In this document: piece after piece, positions 22,588 to 34,900 of the stretch | Numbering within the stretch: the stretch's first letter is position 1 | How the letters are laid out: each line of letters opens with the position of its first letter | DNA from: Argentina anserina | Lineage: Eukaryota > Streptophyta > Magnoliopsida > Rosales > Rosaceae | Assembly: GCF_933775445.1 (NCBI RefSeq) | Contig: NC_065876.1 | Span: 22,940,001 to 23,004,000, forward strand | DNA: 64,000 nt | Direction of reading: 5' to 3' | Notes under the pieces: model-generated | Told to the model about the DNA's origin: nothing | The model's database searches: none | What the model saw: the letters and a program-made list of their open reading frames with translations, nothing else | Translations under genes and position numbers: made by a program

Positions 22588-24276
22588 TAGTTTGTATGTA
22601 TGAGTTATTTGACTGTTTTGCAGTTTGTATAATTTCTTTTACTAAATTCCTGGACTCCAGGTGGTGAATGAACATTTTGTTTCTGAACATATGTATGTAT
22701 ACTATCTTTTCCCTATGTTTTGAGCAACGTGGTTGTTGGGTATTGATATTTAGATTTTGAAACTTAATTTTGGTGTCATTAGTGATACTGGGTCTGTTTG
22801 TGGGTACTAGTGCATCAGTTTCACTTCCTACTCTTCTTTTTATCATCCTAACTTGATCCTCATCAGTCTGTTGCTCTCTGATGAAACGTGCTCCATATTT
22901 TGATGTTACCGGTGTTCCTTACATGGTTTATGAGGGTGTTATGAGAAAACTTCGTATGCCATCATCTGAAGAGGCGTAAAGATGAACATGAGGGAAGCCG
23001 ATCAAGTAAGGTTATGGGAGTTGAAAAGTGATGATGGGAACGGATTATTCTAGCTTTATTTGGTCAGTGAGGCTTGAACAGTAAATCTGTATGAGAAATT
23101 TTACGAACTAGGAAGTGCCTATTGTGTGTTGCATTTAGGTTTGCTATATAAGCCTACAAGAGGGAAGTCGAGTTAGGCTTTCTATGGTTGAATGTTGCTT
23201 AAAAAAATTGTTCCTTTGAAATTTTAAGCAATTCTCGATTGGCAATGAAATTTACCCTGTGAGCGTCAGAGCATTGTGCGGGTTGTAGCACAAACCAGTA
23301 ATATTTTACTTCTTCCCTGTATCATTCCATTTTTTTCTGTTTGGCTATTTTTGCAATCCATTCTAAGAGATGATAGTTAGACTAATTCCAAAGGACCGTC
23401 TCTAGTATGGCATTTTCTTTTCTTTTTTTACGCATCAGCGTAAAAGAAACCAGAAGTGAAACATAAAACTTCTTGACTAATAGGCTGGTAGCTGATGCGC
23501 AATACACTTGTTTTTCTTGTTGACAGTATGTCAACACAGTCTTCTGACCCTGGTTAAGATACAAGGCTGCAACCTATTCCTCATATGAACGATCCAACAT
23601 TGACTTATTAATCTCAGAATGTTCCGCATTTGCATCCCTTACCACATCCGCATCGAATATTGTAGGGAGAAAACCATGCTTTTATAAAAGAGTCGTCCCC
23701 CTTATAAGATGAACGGTAGACCGACTAGACTCCACATAATTCTCACATAACACAACAATTAGAATCCAACACAACTCTTTTCCATGGTAATCTACCCAAA
23801 GAATGCTATATATCCAAACACACCCTTCGTTCATGTATCTTACCTATATTAGGGAATAGGAGTACCGTCTTCCACAACTTCTATGATCCTACTGGTAAGT
23901 TGAGTGGGTGGAAGATAGATTTGTAAGTAAAAAGACTGCAAAACTGTCATGTGGGCAGGTGGCGATGTTGTGCTCAATACTAATTCGATAATTCCATTTC
24001 ACGTTTTATTTATGTTTTAATATATTTTTTTATTTGAAAGTTTTTAAGTTTTAATTTAAAAGATAAATATGGAAAATTTGTGTTGAAATTTGATTGTAGA
24101 GTGAACAGAGAATATGGGATGACAATAGCCGCATCCTAGAGTTTTAACGTATGATTGTAATATTTGATATAAAAAATTAAATTAATAAAAAAAAAAGAGT
24201 TCCGCAATGGGCAGTAAAACTACTACTCGGATTATAATACCTGGTTTGTAGGTACAAGAAACAAAACTTGTTCTGC
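22588..24276. other. Intergenic, no recognised gene
   Basis: AT-rich sequence. A short open stretch near 22880-22977 (starting MKRAPYFDVTGVPYM) ends quickly and has no recognised relative. Nothing else convincing is visible on either strand. Confidence 0.4.
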
Positions 24277-24495
24277 TTAACCAATCCATGTGAGCAATCT
24301 GGATGCCTCAGGGATTTTCCCTCCATACAATCTCAAGAACTCTAGTGCCTCGACCCTGGGTTCCCCTATGTGTAATCTGCCTTCCAACATAGCTACCACA
24401 TTAGTCATACTTGGCCTTAGTGCTGGAACTATGTGTAAACAACTTAACGCTACCTTCACTAGAGTCTCTACCAGGGGGGATCTAGCAAAAGGCTT
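24277..24495 (-). pseudogene. C-terminal fragment of a G-type lectin (SD2-5-like) receptor kinase
   Basis: The minus-strand frame holds the last part of a protein kinase domain: LVKVALSCLH, then ALRPSMTNVVAMLEG with the invariant Arg of kinase subdomain XI, followed by a tail (EPRVEALEFLRLYGG) like that of SD2-5-like lectin receptor kinases. The rest of the kinase, the transmembrane segment and the PAN domain are missing here. The lectin domain of the same type of gene lies on the same strand at 26844-27782, with an NHL gene between, so both may be remains of one gene. Confidence 0.65.
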
Positions 24496-24513
24496 GCCTG
24501 GGTTGGAGCCCAT

Positions 24514-25756
24514 GCTTAAATTTTGGTTTTCAAAAATTTATTATATATTAGCTATAGCCCAAGTAAAAAAAAAGATTAGATATTTGGATTTTGGAGTAGT
24601 TCTCGTCGCAGCCACCGTTCGATTCATTCATTCCAATCGTTCGTCCTTCGTCTCTCTCCTCACGCGAAACCCTCTGCTGCTCAGCGCCCACTACCCAGCC
24701 GCCCACTGTTTTGTGACTTCCGTCTGCCTCTAGTCCTTCGCGCCTTCCGCCATACGTCCACACAGTCCACGCTCCTCCCACCCTCACCTTCGGGCTCTGT
24801 CGATTTCACCACAAAAGGTTCTCTCACCTCTCTGATTTCAGATTTTCAATTTGATTGATTGATGTAATTTATATCAAATGGATTGCGCATTTGTGCTACA
24901 TTGAATTCAATTATCTCATTAACTGTTCAAAGTCTTGCGTTTTGCATTAGTTGACATCCTTAATTCCTTATTACCTAGCATCTGACTGAAAATTCAAATA
25001 GAATCAATCAGCGGCGAACTCCTTTGTTGTGTCTTGTACTCTTGTTGATGATTGACATCTGCTTGAGTGCTTGACTGCTTTGACCTTTGAGTAATATAAT
25101 GAAGTGATTTGAACTCTGAAGTGATTTCTTGTTAAGTTTCTTTTTGCGTCTTACTGTCTTAGACTGTTCTTCTTCCTCTCTCCCAATGAGATGAGATGTG
25201 AGCAGCTAAGCTTATTTCTGTTGTAGTAATATGAGGTCTTTGTAGGTTAATGTATGTTGGAAGTGGAGGTAGGAATAAGTGCCTGGATAGCTTCTTTGGT
25301 CATCTTCTTCTTAAACTAATCTTATGCTTGACAGATAAGAGAATACTGGTTCTTAGTCTTGTTACAGCGCGCAGATCATTGAGTACGGATAGCTCATGAT
25401 TGGTAAGTACAATGTTAAGATCAGCAGATTAGTATAAGAGAGAAAACCTTTTGATTCCTATCAGCAACAGCTTTTACTTAAGTAGAAGATTATATAGTCG
25501 ATTCGCTGCATATTAAATCTGCAATGACAATTGTAACTTCATCCATCGTACTAAAAAGAGTAGCTAACTAGTAATAATTCTTCATCAAAATCATCATATC
25601 CTGGTTCAATTGAGTTACAATTTACACTTGTACGTAACTGCGTATGATCAGGTGGTGAGCGTAAAATATTTCCTTACTGCGATAAATTAACTAATGGTGA
25701 AATTTAACACGTACGGTTACAAGCGCTAAGGTTTATAGTAAGGGAATATTATCATA
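24514..25756. other. Intergenic, no recognised gene
   Basis: A pyrimidine-rich, moderately GC-rich stretch at 24600-24830 looks like a gene leader (it ends ACCACAAAAG followed by GTTCTC), but no convincing coding exon follows. The rest is AT-rich. I see no repeat shared with other parts of the window. Confidence 0.35.
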
Positions 25757-25995
25757 TCTCTATTATTTTGCATTGTTGGACACGCATATGATCAGTTCAT
25801 CACAAATTTAAATGCCCACTAGATATGTTACGCACTATAACAATATTAATTACTGAATATTTGACACAAAAGAGTTTGATTAGGTGATTACTGAACCTAG
25901 TAGAGTCTGTAGAGAACTAGAGATCGACCCGGATACCTATTATAAATAGAAGAAAAACACAAGGCGTTCATACAATCCTCTCTACGCCGAAAAAT
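25757..25995 (+). promoter_or_regulatory. Promoter and leader of NHL copy 3
   Basis: About 240 bases are conserved with 11133-11382, from ATATCTCTATTATTTTGC to the start codon. A TATA-like TATTATAAATAGAAG lies at about 25938. Conservation between two gene copies suggests a duplicated promoter. Confidence 0.55.
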
Positions 25996-26706
25996 ATGGC
26001 CATTAAGAAATTCTCAAGCATACAACCGGTCGGAGATAGCGAAATGGCCGAAACCTCTTTAATCGGCGGTCCTCAAGTGGTCCCACAGCCGGGTGAAACG
26101 TTGGTTAGGTGTCTTAAAATTGCGAATGGCCTTTTAATCTTTGTAGTCTTGTGTTTCGTAGGTCATGATGTTGTATACTGCACCGTGCTGGAGAGCAGGA
26201 TTAAAGCCACATTAGCACCTGAGTTCAGATTGGAATCAGCTACCATATCCTTGCACGAGTTGAACTCTAAGTTTACCGCCGTGGACTGGGAAGTTAAACT
26301 CGCAGCTATAAACCCTAACACAGAGATCGAACTCTATTGCCACGAGGCCAAGGTCACTGTCCACTTTTATGGGTACGGGAATTTCCGATTCACTGTCGCC
26401 GGCGGGCTCTTGCCGAACTTTTTCATAAAGAATGGAACCGAGAAAGTCATCAGTTTCAAACTTGGCATGGTAAGACGGAGCAACGACCCCATGGTGTCCA
26501 TGACAGTGAAGCAACTAGAGAGAGTTCCTAGGTCGGTGACGTTGTTTGGGTTCAAACTTAATATTAATTACTCTTATGACAATAAGAAAATGTGTTCCGT
26601 AGATTGTCGCGGATACAAGCTGTACTTTTGGGAACCTGCAACTTTTCAGAGTAATGGAATGATTTCTGGTAAGGGAATTAGCAAGGGCCGGGCTCGTTCT
26701 TCATGA
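25996..26706 (+). CDS. NDR1/HIN1-like (LEA-2 family) membrane protein, copy 3
   Basis: An intact 236-residue copy, single exon, differing from copy 1 (1999) at about a dozen residues, for example NGLLIF in place of CGLLIF at the start of the hydrophobic segment. One hydrophobic segment (residues ~43-60) is followed by the LEA-2-like ectodomain. The predicted role is a membrane protein linked to defence or stress signalling, inferred from the family. It has the full conserved promoter that copy 1 lacks, so it is the best candidate for the expressed copy. Its 3' flank runs into the truncated lectin receptor kinase on the opposite strand. Confidence 0.75.
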   Translation: MAIKKFSSIQPVGDSEMAETSLIGGPQVVPQPGETLVRCLKIANGLLIFVVLCFVGHDVVYCTVLESRIKATLAPEFRLESATISLHELNSKFTAVDWEVKLAAINPNTEIELYCHEAKVTVHFYGYGNFRFTVAGGLLPNFFIKNGTEKVISFKLGMVRRSNDPMVSMTVKQLERVPRSVTLFGFKLNINYSYDNKKMCSVDCRGYKLYFWEPATFQSNGMISGKGISKGRARSS

Positions 26707-26843
26707 ACAAGTTGGATTATATGTTAATTCAATCAGGCAAAGCTAAATACAGCTCTTTCTTTTGCATTTTATTTCTGATAAATTTTCTTACAATGTGCTC
26801 AATATAGATAGATATTCTTGAGCACATCTTTATGTCTATGTGC

Positions 26844-27782
26844 TCAATATGATTGGTTTCTTTGGTTGATGAGTAAGTAAACTTCTCCTAACAGTTCTCG
26901 GTTATTTACGGAACTCTCTTCAAGAAATTGGCAGATATCAACTGGCTTTACAAAGTCCGGCACCGGCTTGTTTTCTACGAAGCTAATGATGCTGAAAACC
27001 CCATCATATCCCAGCCTCGCAATCCTCGTATCTGAGAGTTCCAAGAAAACTTGAAACACAACCTTTGAGCCATCAGCCCCAAATAAATACAAACCAGTCC
27101 TATTCATTTCCATATAAGACACTGGTGCATTTGAATTCTTGTAGGCCGTGCTTTCCATGGATAGTTTCCAATAAGTTTGACCCTTCCATTGCAGAACCAA
27201 ATCCTCACTGGTAACCACATCCCTGTAATCACCAACAGATGAGTTGTTGTTTCCCACAGCAGCAGCCAGTGATGTACCAGCATACAATCTTTGTCCAATT
27301 ATCAGAGTATCTGTTGGATAATCAAAACTGTTCCAGAGAGAAACATTTTGTGCATCAACCAAGACGAGGCTCCCGGATTCTAGAAGCTGGAGAGCAGCAA
27401 TCTTAGAGTCGAATGAGGGTGTCGACCATACAGCTCTTTTCGAGTCATCAGTGATGCTAAGGCCATGGATGGTGAGTGAGAGCATACCAGAAGATGAAAC
27501 GGGAGCGTTGCGGTTGGCTGACCAGATGATGGTGTTAGAGGCAACATGGATGACAGACAAGTAGAAAAGCGACTGCATCGATTCTGCAGTGCTGATAGAG
27601 GCTCTGAAAGTGCCATTCAGAGATTCCAAGAAACTGCCAGAAGTGTCAATGTATTGGATATTGTTGGCTGTGAAGTTTGGAGTGATGGAGTAAGCTAGCT
27701 TTGAGGCGGTGAGAACTGGGAGGAGCAAAAAGCATAAGCTGAAGGTAGCGAAAGACGAGCACGATGCTTTCACGAAATCCAT
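26844..27782 (-). pseudogene. G-type (bulb) lectin domain of an SD2-5-like receptor kinase, truncated
   Basis: The frame opens with a signal peptide (MDFVKASCSSFATFSLCFLL), then a bulb-type lectin domain: SVIHVASNTIIWSANRNAPV, LESGSLVLVDAQNVSLWNSF and DYPTDTLIIGQ are family hallmarks; the full receptor would bind at the cell surface and signal through a kinase. Homology stops at about residue 287 (PVDIC). The last ~25 codons derive from sequence also found downstream of NHL copy 1 (2880-2910), so the C-terminus is chimeric. PAN, transmembrane and kinase parts are missing. At 312 residues against about 800 for the family it cannot signal; a secreted lectin-like product is possible. Confidence 0.8.
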
Positions 27783-28325
27783 GGCAAATGGTTAGTGAAC
27801 GAATTGTATTTCAGCATTCAAATACTTGATGAAGGAGGTTGAATCGGCTAAAATTCCTGATTACTTTTCAACTCCCTATGTGGAACTGTCTCAAACTTGG
27901 TCTTCATGTCCAACCTAATAGAAGCTCTGGTATTCAACTTTGAGTGACAACGAATAGGCAACGGCTGGAATGCACCTTCTTTTGACAAATTACGTGGCAC
28001 TCTATGATTGGTTGAGATAAAACATTCGCTCCACGTGGGCTCCCTCGTCCTCCGACCTTGAATGACTGTTTTCTGTCGGCGCGGCTTTTGCGAGACGAGT
28101 GGAGTTGGTAAAATCTGCGATGGAGGACGGTAAGACGAGGATTGAGGTGTGCGAGAGAGAAGCTTCAGCATTAGATCTAGGTAATTGTTTTTGTACAGTA
28201 AAATGATGCATAATTTCAGATCTGGAATCAGAACCACTGTCTCACAGACGCAGACGGCATCGTTCTTCAATTTTCGCGAATTCACCGCATCGGGTCTCTT
28301 CGTCAAAGGCCAGTAACCGTGGCCG
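27783..28325. promoter_or_regulatory. Intergenic promoter region shared with 49400-49850
   Basis: It lies between the lectin gene (minus) and the ATG at 28326 (plus), so it may act in both directions. About 350 bases (27960-28320) are similar, in inverted orientation, to 49400-49850, including a G-box core (CCCACGTGG at about 28032) and GTCTCACAGACG. A frame across it on the minus strand looks like a shadow of this conserved DNA. Confidence 0.5.
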
Positions 28326-28343
28326 ATGGAGAGGTTGCAGCTC
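28326..28343 (+). pseudogene. First codons of an unknown gene, interrupted by the Tekay insertion
   Basis: An ATG followed by five codons ends exactly at the 5' LTR. The frame resumes after the element at 38949, just beyond the second copy of the 5-bp target duplication, and stays open to a stop at 39051. The pre-insertion frame would be 40 codons from ATG, or would splice at a GTAAAC donor-like site at the end. I do not recognise the protein. Confidence 0.5.
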
Positions 28344-31241
28344 TGTAATAACCCTAAATTTCAAACAACATTTGAGTGGATTTGAATTCTTTAAAAATTG
28401 TGAAATTTAATTAGAATGGATGTGATTGGTTACGACGATAGGAAACGAGTAACGGATACGTTATCGGAACGTTTAATTCGAAAAACGTTACGTTTCCGAA
28501 CGTTTATATCGACTTTTAATCCGTTGCTCGGTTTCAAAAACTTTCTTCACGAAAGTTGTAGAGCTCGTCGATACGAGTTCGTGGATATGTGACGCGTTCG
28601 AAATGGACATCGTACGTAAAAGTTATTCACGTCGGAAGTTAGTTTCCGATTTGGAAACTAGTATAAAAAGGAAATTTTTAACTAGGGTTTCCATAACAGG
28701 AAACCCTTTCATTTCCGCCTCTTTCTTTCTCTCCCTCTCTCCCTCTCGACACTCTCTCCCAAACCTTCGGCCTCCCTCCCCGATCTCCACCACCGCACGT
28801 CCGTGAGGCACACCGCCGGCACCACGAGCGTTGCACGGCCTCCTGCAGTCAACCCCGAGCTCGACACGCCATCCCACGCAGCGCCGGAGCTCCACCAGCT
28901 ACCCCAAAATTCGGCAGAAACCGTCTCCTTCCTGGGTGCATCTCCGGCGACTCACCAATGGTTCTAGAGCTTCGTCGAGGTAAGGGTTTTACTATATTGA
29001 TGGATTGGTGTGGCTAATTGATGTTTTGGGAGGTTTTGATGGTGGATTGGAAGAGGAGAAACGGAGGAGGAAGGAGGAGAGATACGGTTGCCTTAGGCGG
29101 CGCGTGGAGCGTGTTGAGGGGGGGCTAAGCACGGTGTGATGCCGTGTGGAGGTAGCGGAGGAAGAGAGAAGAAGTTTGGTGGTGGCGGTGGCGCGATACG
29201 CGCCGTGGTTAGTAATTTACTGTGTACGGTAAATGTAAATGTAATTTTTATTTACTACGGTAAATGTAATTAAATTTTACCTTCGGTAAATGTAAATATA
29301 AATTACTTTCAGTAAATGTAAAAAGTAATTTTGTAAAAGGGTAATTTAGTAAATTTTATTTACTGAATTTGTATTTACATTTAAATCGTACGTATACGTA
29401 CAGAAATACGTATTAATATTTAAACGTACAGAAATACGTATTAATATTTATACGTACAGAAATACGTATATAATATTTATACGTACAGAAATACGTATTA
29501 ATATTTATACGTACAGAAATACGTATTAATATTTATACGTACAGAAATACGTATATAATATTTATACGTACAGAAATACTTATTAATATTTATACGTACA
29601 GAAATACGTATTAATATTTATACGTACAGAAATACGTATTAATATTTATACGTACAGAAATACGTATATAATATTTATACGTACAGAAATACGTATTTAA
29701 TATTTATACGTACAGAAATACGTATATACTATTTATACGTACAGAAATACGTATAAATCGTATATTTGTACAGTAACCGTGAATAGTAACAGTGAACAGT
29801 AACTTCGTAAAACCGAAAATTGCTGAACAGTAACCGATTATTACTGTTTCGGCATTTAAAGGTTACGAAACGATCCTAAATTCTTTTCTTATATTTTCAA
29901 GGTGATCGTTAAATGCGAGGAAAGGAATTATATTCGGGAATTGTGGAATTACGCTCAAGTCAATAAGGTGAGTAAAATCTCACTGAATTACGAATCTACC
30001 CTCGTGGTGATTCAACATTTTTGCAAGTGTGATTATCAAATGAATTACAACATGTATATAATTTAGTGGACTACATATATACGGTATAATGGTAATAAGT
30101 ACATATATATATATAGTTCATTAAATTACGTACTGTTATTAATTCATTAAAAATAGTCATTTTGATGACGGAAGTTTGTGAATTGAGCATGTGCGGTGAA
30201 ATATGATATGTATAAGATATAGTGGACTATATATATATTGTATAAATGGTAAATAAGTACGAATATATATAGTTTGCTATATAATATACTGTCATGAGTT
30301 TATTGTGATTATATTGAGCATGTGATTTGAAATTGTACAATATGATGTGAGATTATTGTACGTGATTTTTAACATTGAGATTGTTAAAATGTGAATTGTC
30401 TTCGGACCAGATTTTTGGTACAATATGATGTGAGATTATTGTACGTGTTTGGCAAGTCGAAACCTAGCCTTTGGCCGGGCGAAAGTTACGATACAGTTAG
30501 AGCTCTAGTCTGTCTGCCTTAGTACTGCATGTGAGGTAACATGTGGTTATCTGCTCATGGGTACTCAGTTTATTTTGGATGTTGGGTAGCGGGTGGCTAT
30601 CCAATATCAACGGTGTATTACGAGAGGGGTAACAGATGTGTACCAGCGTTCTTGGTACCCGTATTATAAATGCATTGGGTAACCAGAAGGGTTACTTAAT
30701 TTTCCTCATGAGCGTTTTATTTCATATTTCTTTGGGTCAACCAGATGGGCTGACTATTGACTCATGAGGGCATTTATATTTGTTGTTTTGTGATCTTTCG
30801 TATATATTGATATGCGAACTGTATTGTGATTTTACTCATACGAGCTATAAGCTTACCGGGTTTGTGTTTACAATCCCGGTGCACCAATTCGATGGTGTAG
30901 GGGATAATTCTGCAGGTGCTGATTAGTGAGGGTTGAGTGACGACTACAGAGGCTCGAAGTCGTTCGTACCCTACTTGTGGTGAGGTTTAGCGTGGATTTG
31001 TGTGTGAGAAGTTGTGTAATTTCATTTGTGAGATTTGTGAGTGATTTGTGAGGATTATTACATTTCCATTTTATGTATGGATTATAAATTTGGGTTGTAA
31101 TAATTGGTTCACTGAGTTGTATTGAGAACTCAGAATTGATCCGCTGTTACACTTTAATGATTTCGATTTATTTGAGATTATTTGGTGTTTAACGACTTTA
31201 AAATTTTGAGTTTTTAAGCTCGAAATTTTGGGGTCGTTACA
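28344..31241 (+). repeat. 5' LTR of the Tekay element, 2898 bp
   Basis: Holds a TATA box (TATAAAAAG at 28662) and a CT-rich start region. It lacks a 105-bp GC-rich segment present in the 3' LTR at 36895-36999 and has 13 rather than 10 copies of a 28-bp repeat (29394-29757). Open frames inside are not conserved genes. Confidence 0.95.
29394..29757 (+). repeat. Minisatellite in the 5' LTR, 28-29-bp unit, 13 copies
   Basis: The unit is TACGTACAGAAATACGTAT plus TAATATTTA or a close variant. TACGTA palindromes dominate. The 3' LTR has 10 copies. In the older solo LTR at 13065 the matching place holds only loose, unexpanded copies. Confidence 0.95.
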
Positions 31242-31525
31242 GTTGGTATTAGAGCCTAAGTGTGTATTTGGCGATTATCAATATCATCCGGGAGCGATGA
31301 TCCGACTGCAGGCGGGCACCCATCACATGCTCCTCGGTATTGATATGTCGTCGGGTACGCGAGAGTGTTAGGAGCCATACCTCACGGTTTGGTCCTCTAG
31401 GGAGTATTGTGATGATACTTCGATGATTCATCTGATTTTGGAATGTCATGTTATAATCTTTGGATCTGTTTTGGCTGAGTTCGAGATTTCTTGAGTATTG
31501 ACTAAGTATATTGTTTTTGAAGGTG

Positions 31526-31970
31526 ATGAACGGTGACAAGGGCCGAGGACAGGCGAGAGGCCGAGGTCGAGGTAGGACCACAGGCCGAGTCCGCAACGTG
31601 GAGAACCTTTATGAGGAGGCTGCTCCACAGGTAGAGCAGGTAGGCCGAGGTCGAGGTAGGGCCACAGGTCGAGTCCGCAACGTGGAGAACCTCTATGAGG
31701 AGGCTGCTCCGCAGGAGGAGCAGGATGAGCCAGCTCCTGCGGTTAGAGATGACGGTCGAGTGTTGAAGCTGATCAAGGATATTAGTGCACTGTCAGCTCC
31801 GACCTTTCATGGGGGACTAGATCATATGGTAGCTGACCATTGGATCGAGGGTATGGAGACATATTTTGAGATGATAGAGTGCACAGAGATTGAGAAGAGA
31901 AAGATAGCTACATTCTTTCTCAAGGGTGATGCTCTAGATTGGTGGAAGAGCTACATTCACATGGGGAGGT
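31526..31970 (+). pseudogene. Tekay gag, N-terminal part, ending at a frameshift
   Basis: From the ATG at 31526 the frame begins with a duplicated basic region: GRGRGRTTGRVRNVENLYEE and its near copy follow each other (31556-31722), two units of about 27 residues. The capsid part follows ([34 protein letters not shown]). At about 31963-31970 a one-base loss or similar change shifts the frame; the correct capsid sequence ([18 protein letters not shown]) continues in the next frame. The reading frame on this side runs to 32068 but is meaningless after the shift. Confidence 0.85.
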
Positions 31971-34900
31971 TTCACCACCATATTCCGAGAGAAGTATTTT
32001 CCAGCCTCAGTACAGGAGGACTTAGAGTTGGAGTTCCTGGCATTGGTACAGGGAGACATGACCATTAGAGAGTATGATGCACGATTCTCGCAGTTGTATC
32101 GGTATGTCAGGCCTATGGGTACGACTGCTTTAGCTCAGAAGTATCTACGTGGGCTGAAACAAGAGTACAAGACCATGATATCAGTCCTTTGCCTGACTTC
32201 ACGGGAGCAGATATTTGAGAGTGCTATGAGTTTGGAGCAAGCAGAGAAGACTCAAGCAGGTGATGTGGGGAACATAGATGCAAAGGGGAAAGGCAAGGCA
32301 ATCTATACAGGCAGGGAACACTCAGGGCCGAAGGATAGGTCATGGAAGAGGCCAAGACCTCACTATCAGGCCCCGACAAGGGCACCACCCCTAGCTATCA
32401 GGGCAGCACCAGTCAGACCATTAGCAGCAGTGAGGTGGTATGGCTGCAATGAGATGGGACATTACGCCTCAGCATGTCCGAAACCGAAAAGAGGAGGGTG
32501 CCACCGGTGCGGGCAGGTGGGGCACATAGCTCGAGATTGTACCCGACCACTTCCGGGTAGACAGGAACGGCCGCAGAGACAGCTACCAGCAGGCCAAGCT
32601 AGAGTGTTCGCAGTGGGTCAGCGAGACACAGGAGTGGAAGGTACATTATCACTTTTTGACTACCTTGCTAGAGTGTTGTTTGATACGGGAGCATCGCATT
32701 CATTCATTGCTAGTTCAGTAGTGGAGATGCTAGGATTGATTCCTACACCTCTCGGGGACGCCTTATGTGTCACTTCACCCCTTGGAGTGTCACTTGAGTT
32801 AGAGACAATCTGCAAAGCTTGTCCTATATTGATTGGAAGTAGAGAGTTCTCTGCTTCGTTGATTGTGATTCCGGACCACACTTATGATGTGATCTTGGGG
32901 ATTGATTGGTTGAGACCACAGCATGCTGTGATTAATTGTTTTGACATGGTAGTGTCCTTTCATAGACCCGGAGAGCCAGTGTTTCGTTGTCGTTGTCTCA
33001 AGTCGGATAACGCCATGAGATCAGGAGTTTTGGCACATGTGGAGTCAGTGGATCAGAAAGTATCTATCGCGGACATCGTGGTAGTATCTGAGTTTGGTGA
33101 AGTGTTCCAAGAGATACCGGGGCTACCTCCTCGAAGAGTGGTAGATTTCTGCATTGATGTAGTACCCGGTACAGCACCAGTGTCAAAGGCGCCATATAGA
33201 ATGGGGCAGAATGAACTTAAGGAGCTGAAGGTACAGATCGATGAGCTATTAGACCAAGGGTTCATTAGACCTAGCGTTTCACCTTGGGGAGCACCTGTTT
33301 TGTTCGTGAAGAAGAAAGATGGTTCTCTGCGGTTATGTGTGGACTACAGAGAACTGAACAAGGTGACCATCAAGAATAGGTATCCCTTACCTAGGATTGA
33401 TGACTTGTTCGATCAGCTCAAAGGTGCTACAGTGTTCTCTAAGATTGATTTGAGATCCGGTTATCATCAACTCAGAGTGAAGGAAGAAGATATATCGAAG
33501 ACAGCCTTCAGGACCCGGTATGGACATTATGAGTTTGTCGTCATGCCATTTGGTCTAACGAATGCACCAGCTGTCTTCATGAGTTTGATGAACCAAGTAT
33601 TTAGTCCATACTTGGATGAGTTTGTAGTGGTGTTTGTGGATGACATTCTGATATACTCCAAGACACAAGAAGAACATGTGGTGCACCTGAGAACAGTGTT
33701 GCAGACCTTGAAGGAGGCGAGACTGTATGCCAAGCTAGAGAAGTGTGAGTTATGGAAAGAAGAGGTCAAATTCCTTGGTCATGTTGTCTCAAAAGATGGA
33801 GTACTAGTGGACCCGGCAAAGGTAGAGGCAGTGAAGAATTGGAGTCGTCCAAAAAACCCTACAGAGATACGTAGTTTCCTCGGTTTGGCAGGTTACTACA
33901 GGAGGTTTATCGAGGGGTTTTCTAGTATCGCATCTTCATTGACCAAGTTGACCAAGAAAGATACTCCGTTCGTGTGGACGGATGCATGTGAGGAAGCATT
34001 CAGCAAACTAAAGACTAGACTGACCACAGCTCCAGTGTTGACGATTCCCTCTAGTGGTGGTGGCTATGTCATTTACAGTGATGCTTCGCTCCAAGGTTTG
34101 GGTTGTGTGTTAATGCAGCATGGAGGAGTTGTTGCGTATGGCTCGAGACAGTTGAAGATTCATGAGAAGAATTATCCGACACACGACCTAGAGCTTGCGG
34201 CAGTTGTATTTGCCCTGAAGATTTGGAGACATTACTTGTATGGTGAGAAATTTCAACTCTTTTCAGATCATAAGAGTTTGAAGTACTTGTTCTCACAGAA
34301 GGAGCTGAATATGAGGCAGAGGAGATGGATGGAACTCCTCAAGGACTATGACTTCACATTAGAGTACCACCCGGGGAAGGCAAATGTGGTGGCTGATGCC
34401 TTGAGCAGAAAACCGAGAGGCGTAGTAGCTTCACTTATGGTCCAGGAATGGTTCATGCTAGAAGCTGCATCAGAGTTTGATTTGGTACCATCGGGAGGAG
34501 AACCAAGGGTCTTTCTTGGTAGTGTCACAGTGCAACCCACATTGATCACGAGGATCATACAGGGTCAGGCGCAGGATAGGCACTCACGAGTGAAGTTGGC
34601 GGAGCTTGTAGTTGATACGCTTGACGAGTGTCCTTCTGAGTGGAGAGTTGGACCCGATGGAGGGTTGAGGTTTGGGGCAAGATTGTGTGTCCCAGATTGT
34701 GATGATCTTCGGGAGGAGGTTCTTCGTACGGCACATCGTTCACGCTATACCGTCCACCCAGGGAACACCAAGATGTACAAGGACCTATGCAGACAATTCT
34801 GGTGGAACGGTATGAAGAAAGATGTAGCAGAGTTCGTATCAAAGTGCCTTACATGTCAGCAAGTGAAAGCAGAACATCAACGACCAGCTGGCATGTTGAA

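Noticed and set aside
24290..24733. Plus-strand frame of 147 codons
   Set aside because: It is the antisense of the kinase fragment at 24277-24495 extended into a non-coding stretch.
27848..28306. Minus-strand frame of 152 codons upstream of the lectin fragment
   Set aside because: Its similarity to 49461-49826 is at the DNA level, with frames broken between the copies; it is better explained as a duplicated promoter block.
29394..29757. Regular direct repeats resembling a CRISPR array
   Set aside because: Units are contiguous with no unique spacers, and the sequence is a plant LTR; it is a minisatellite.
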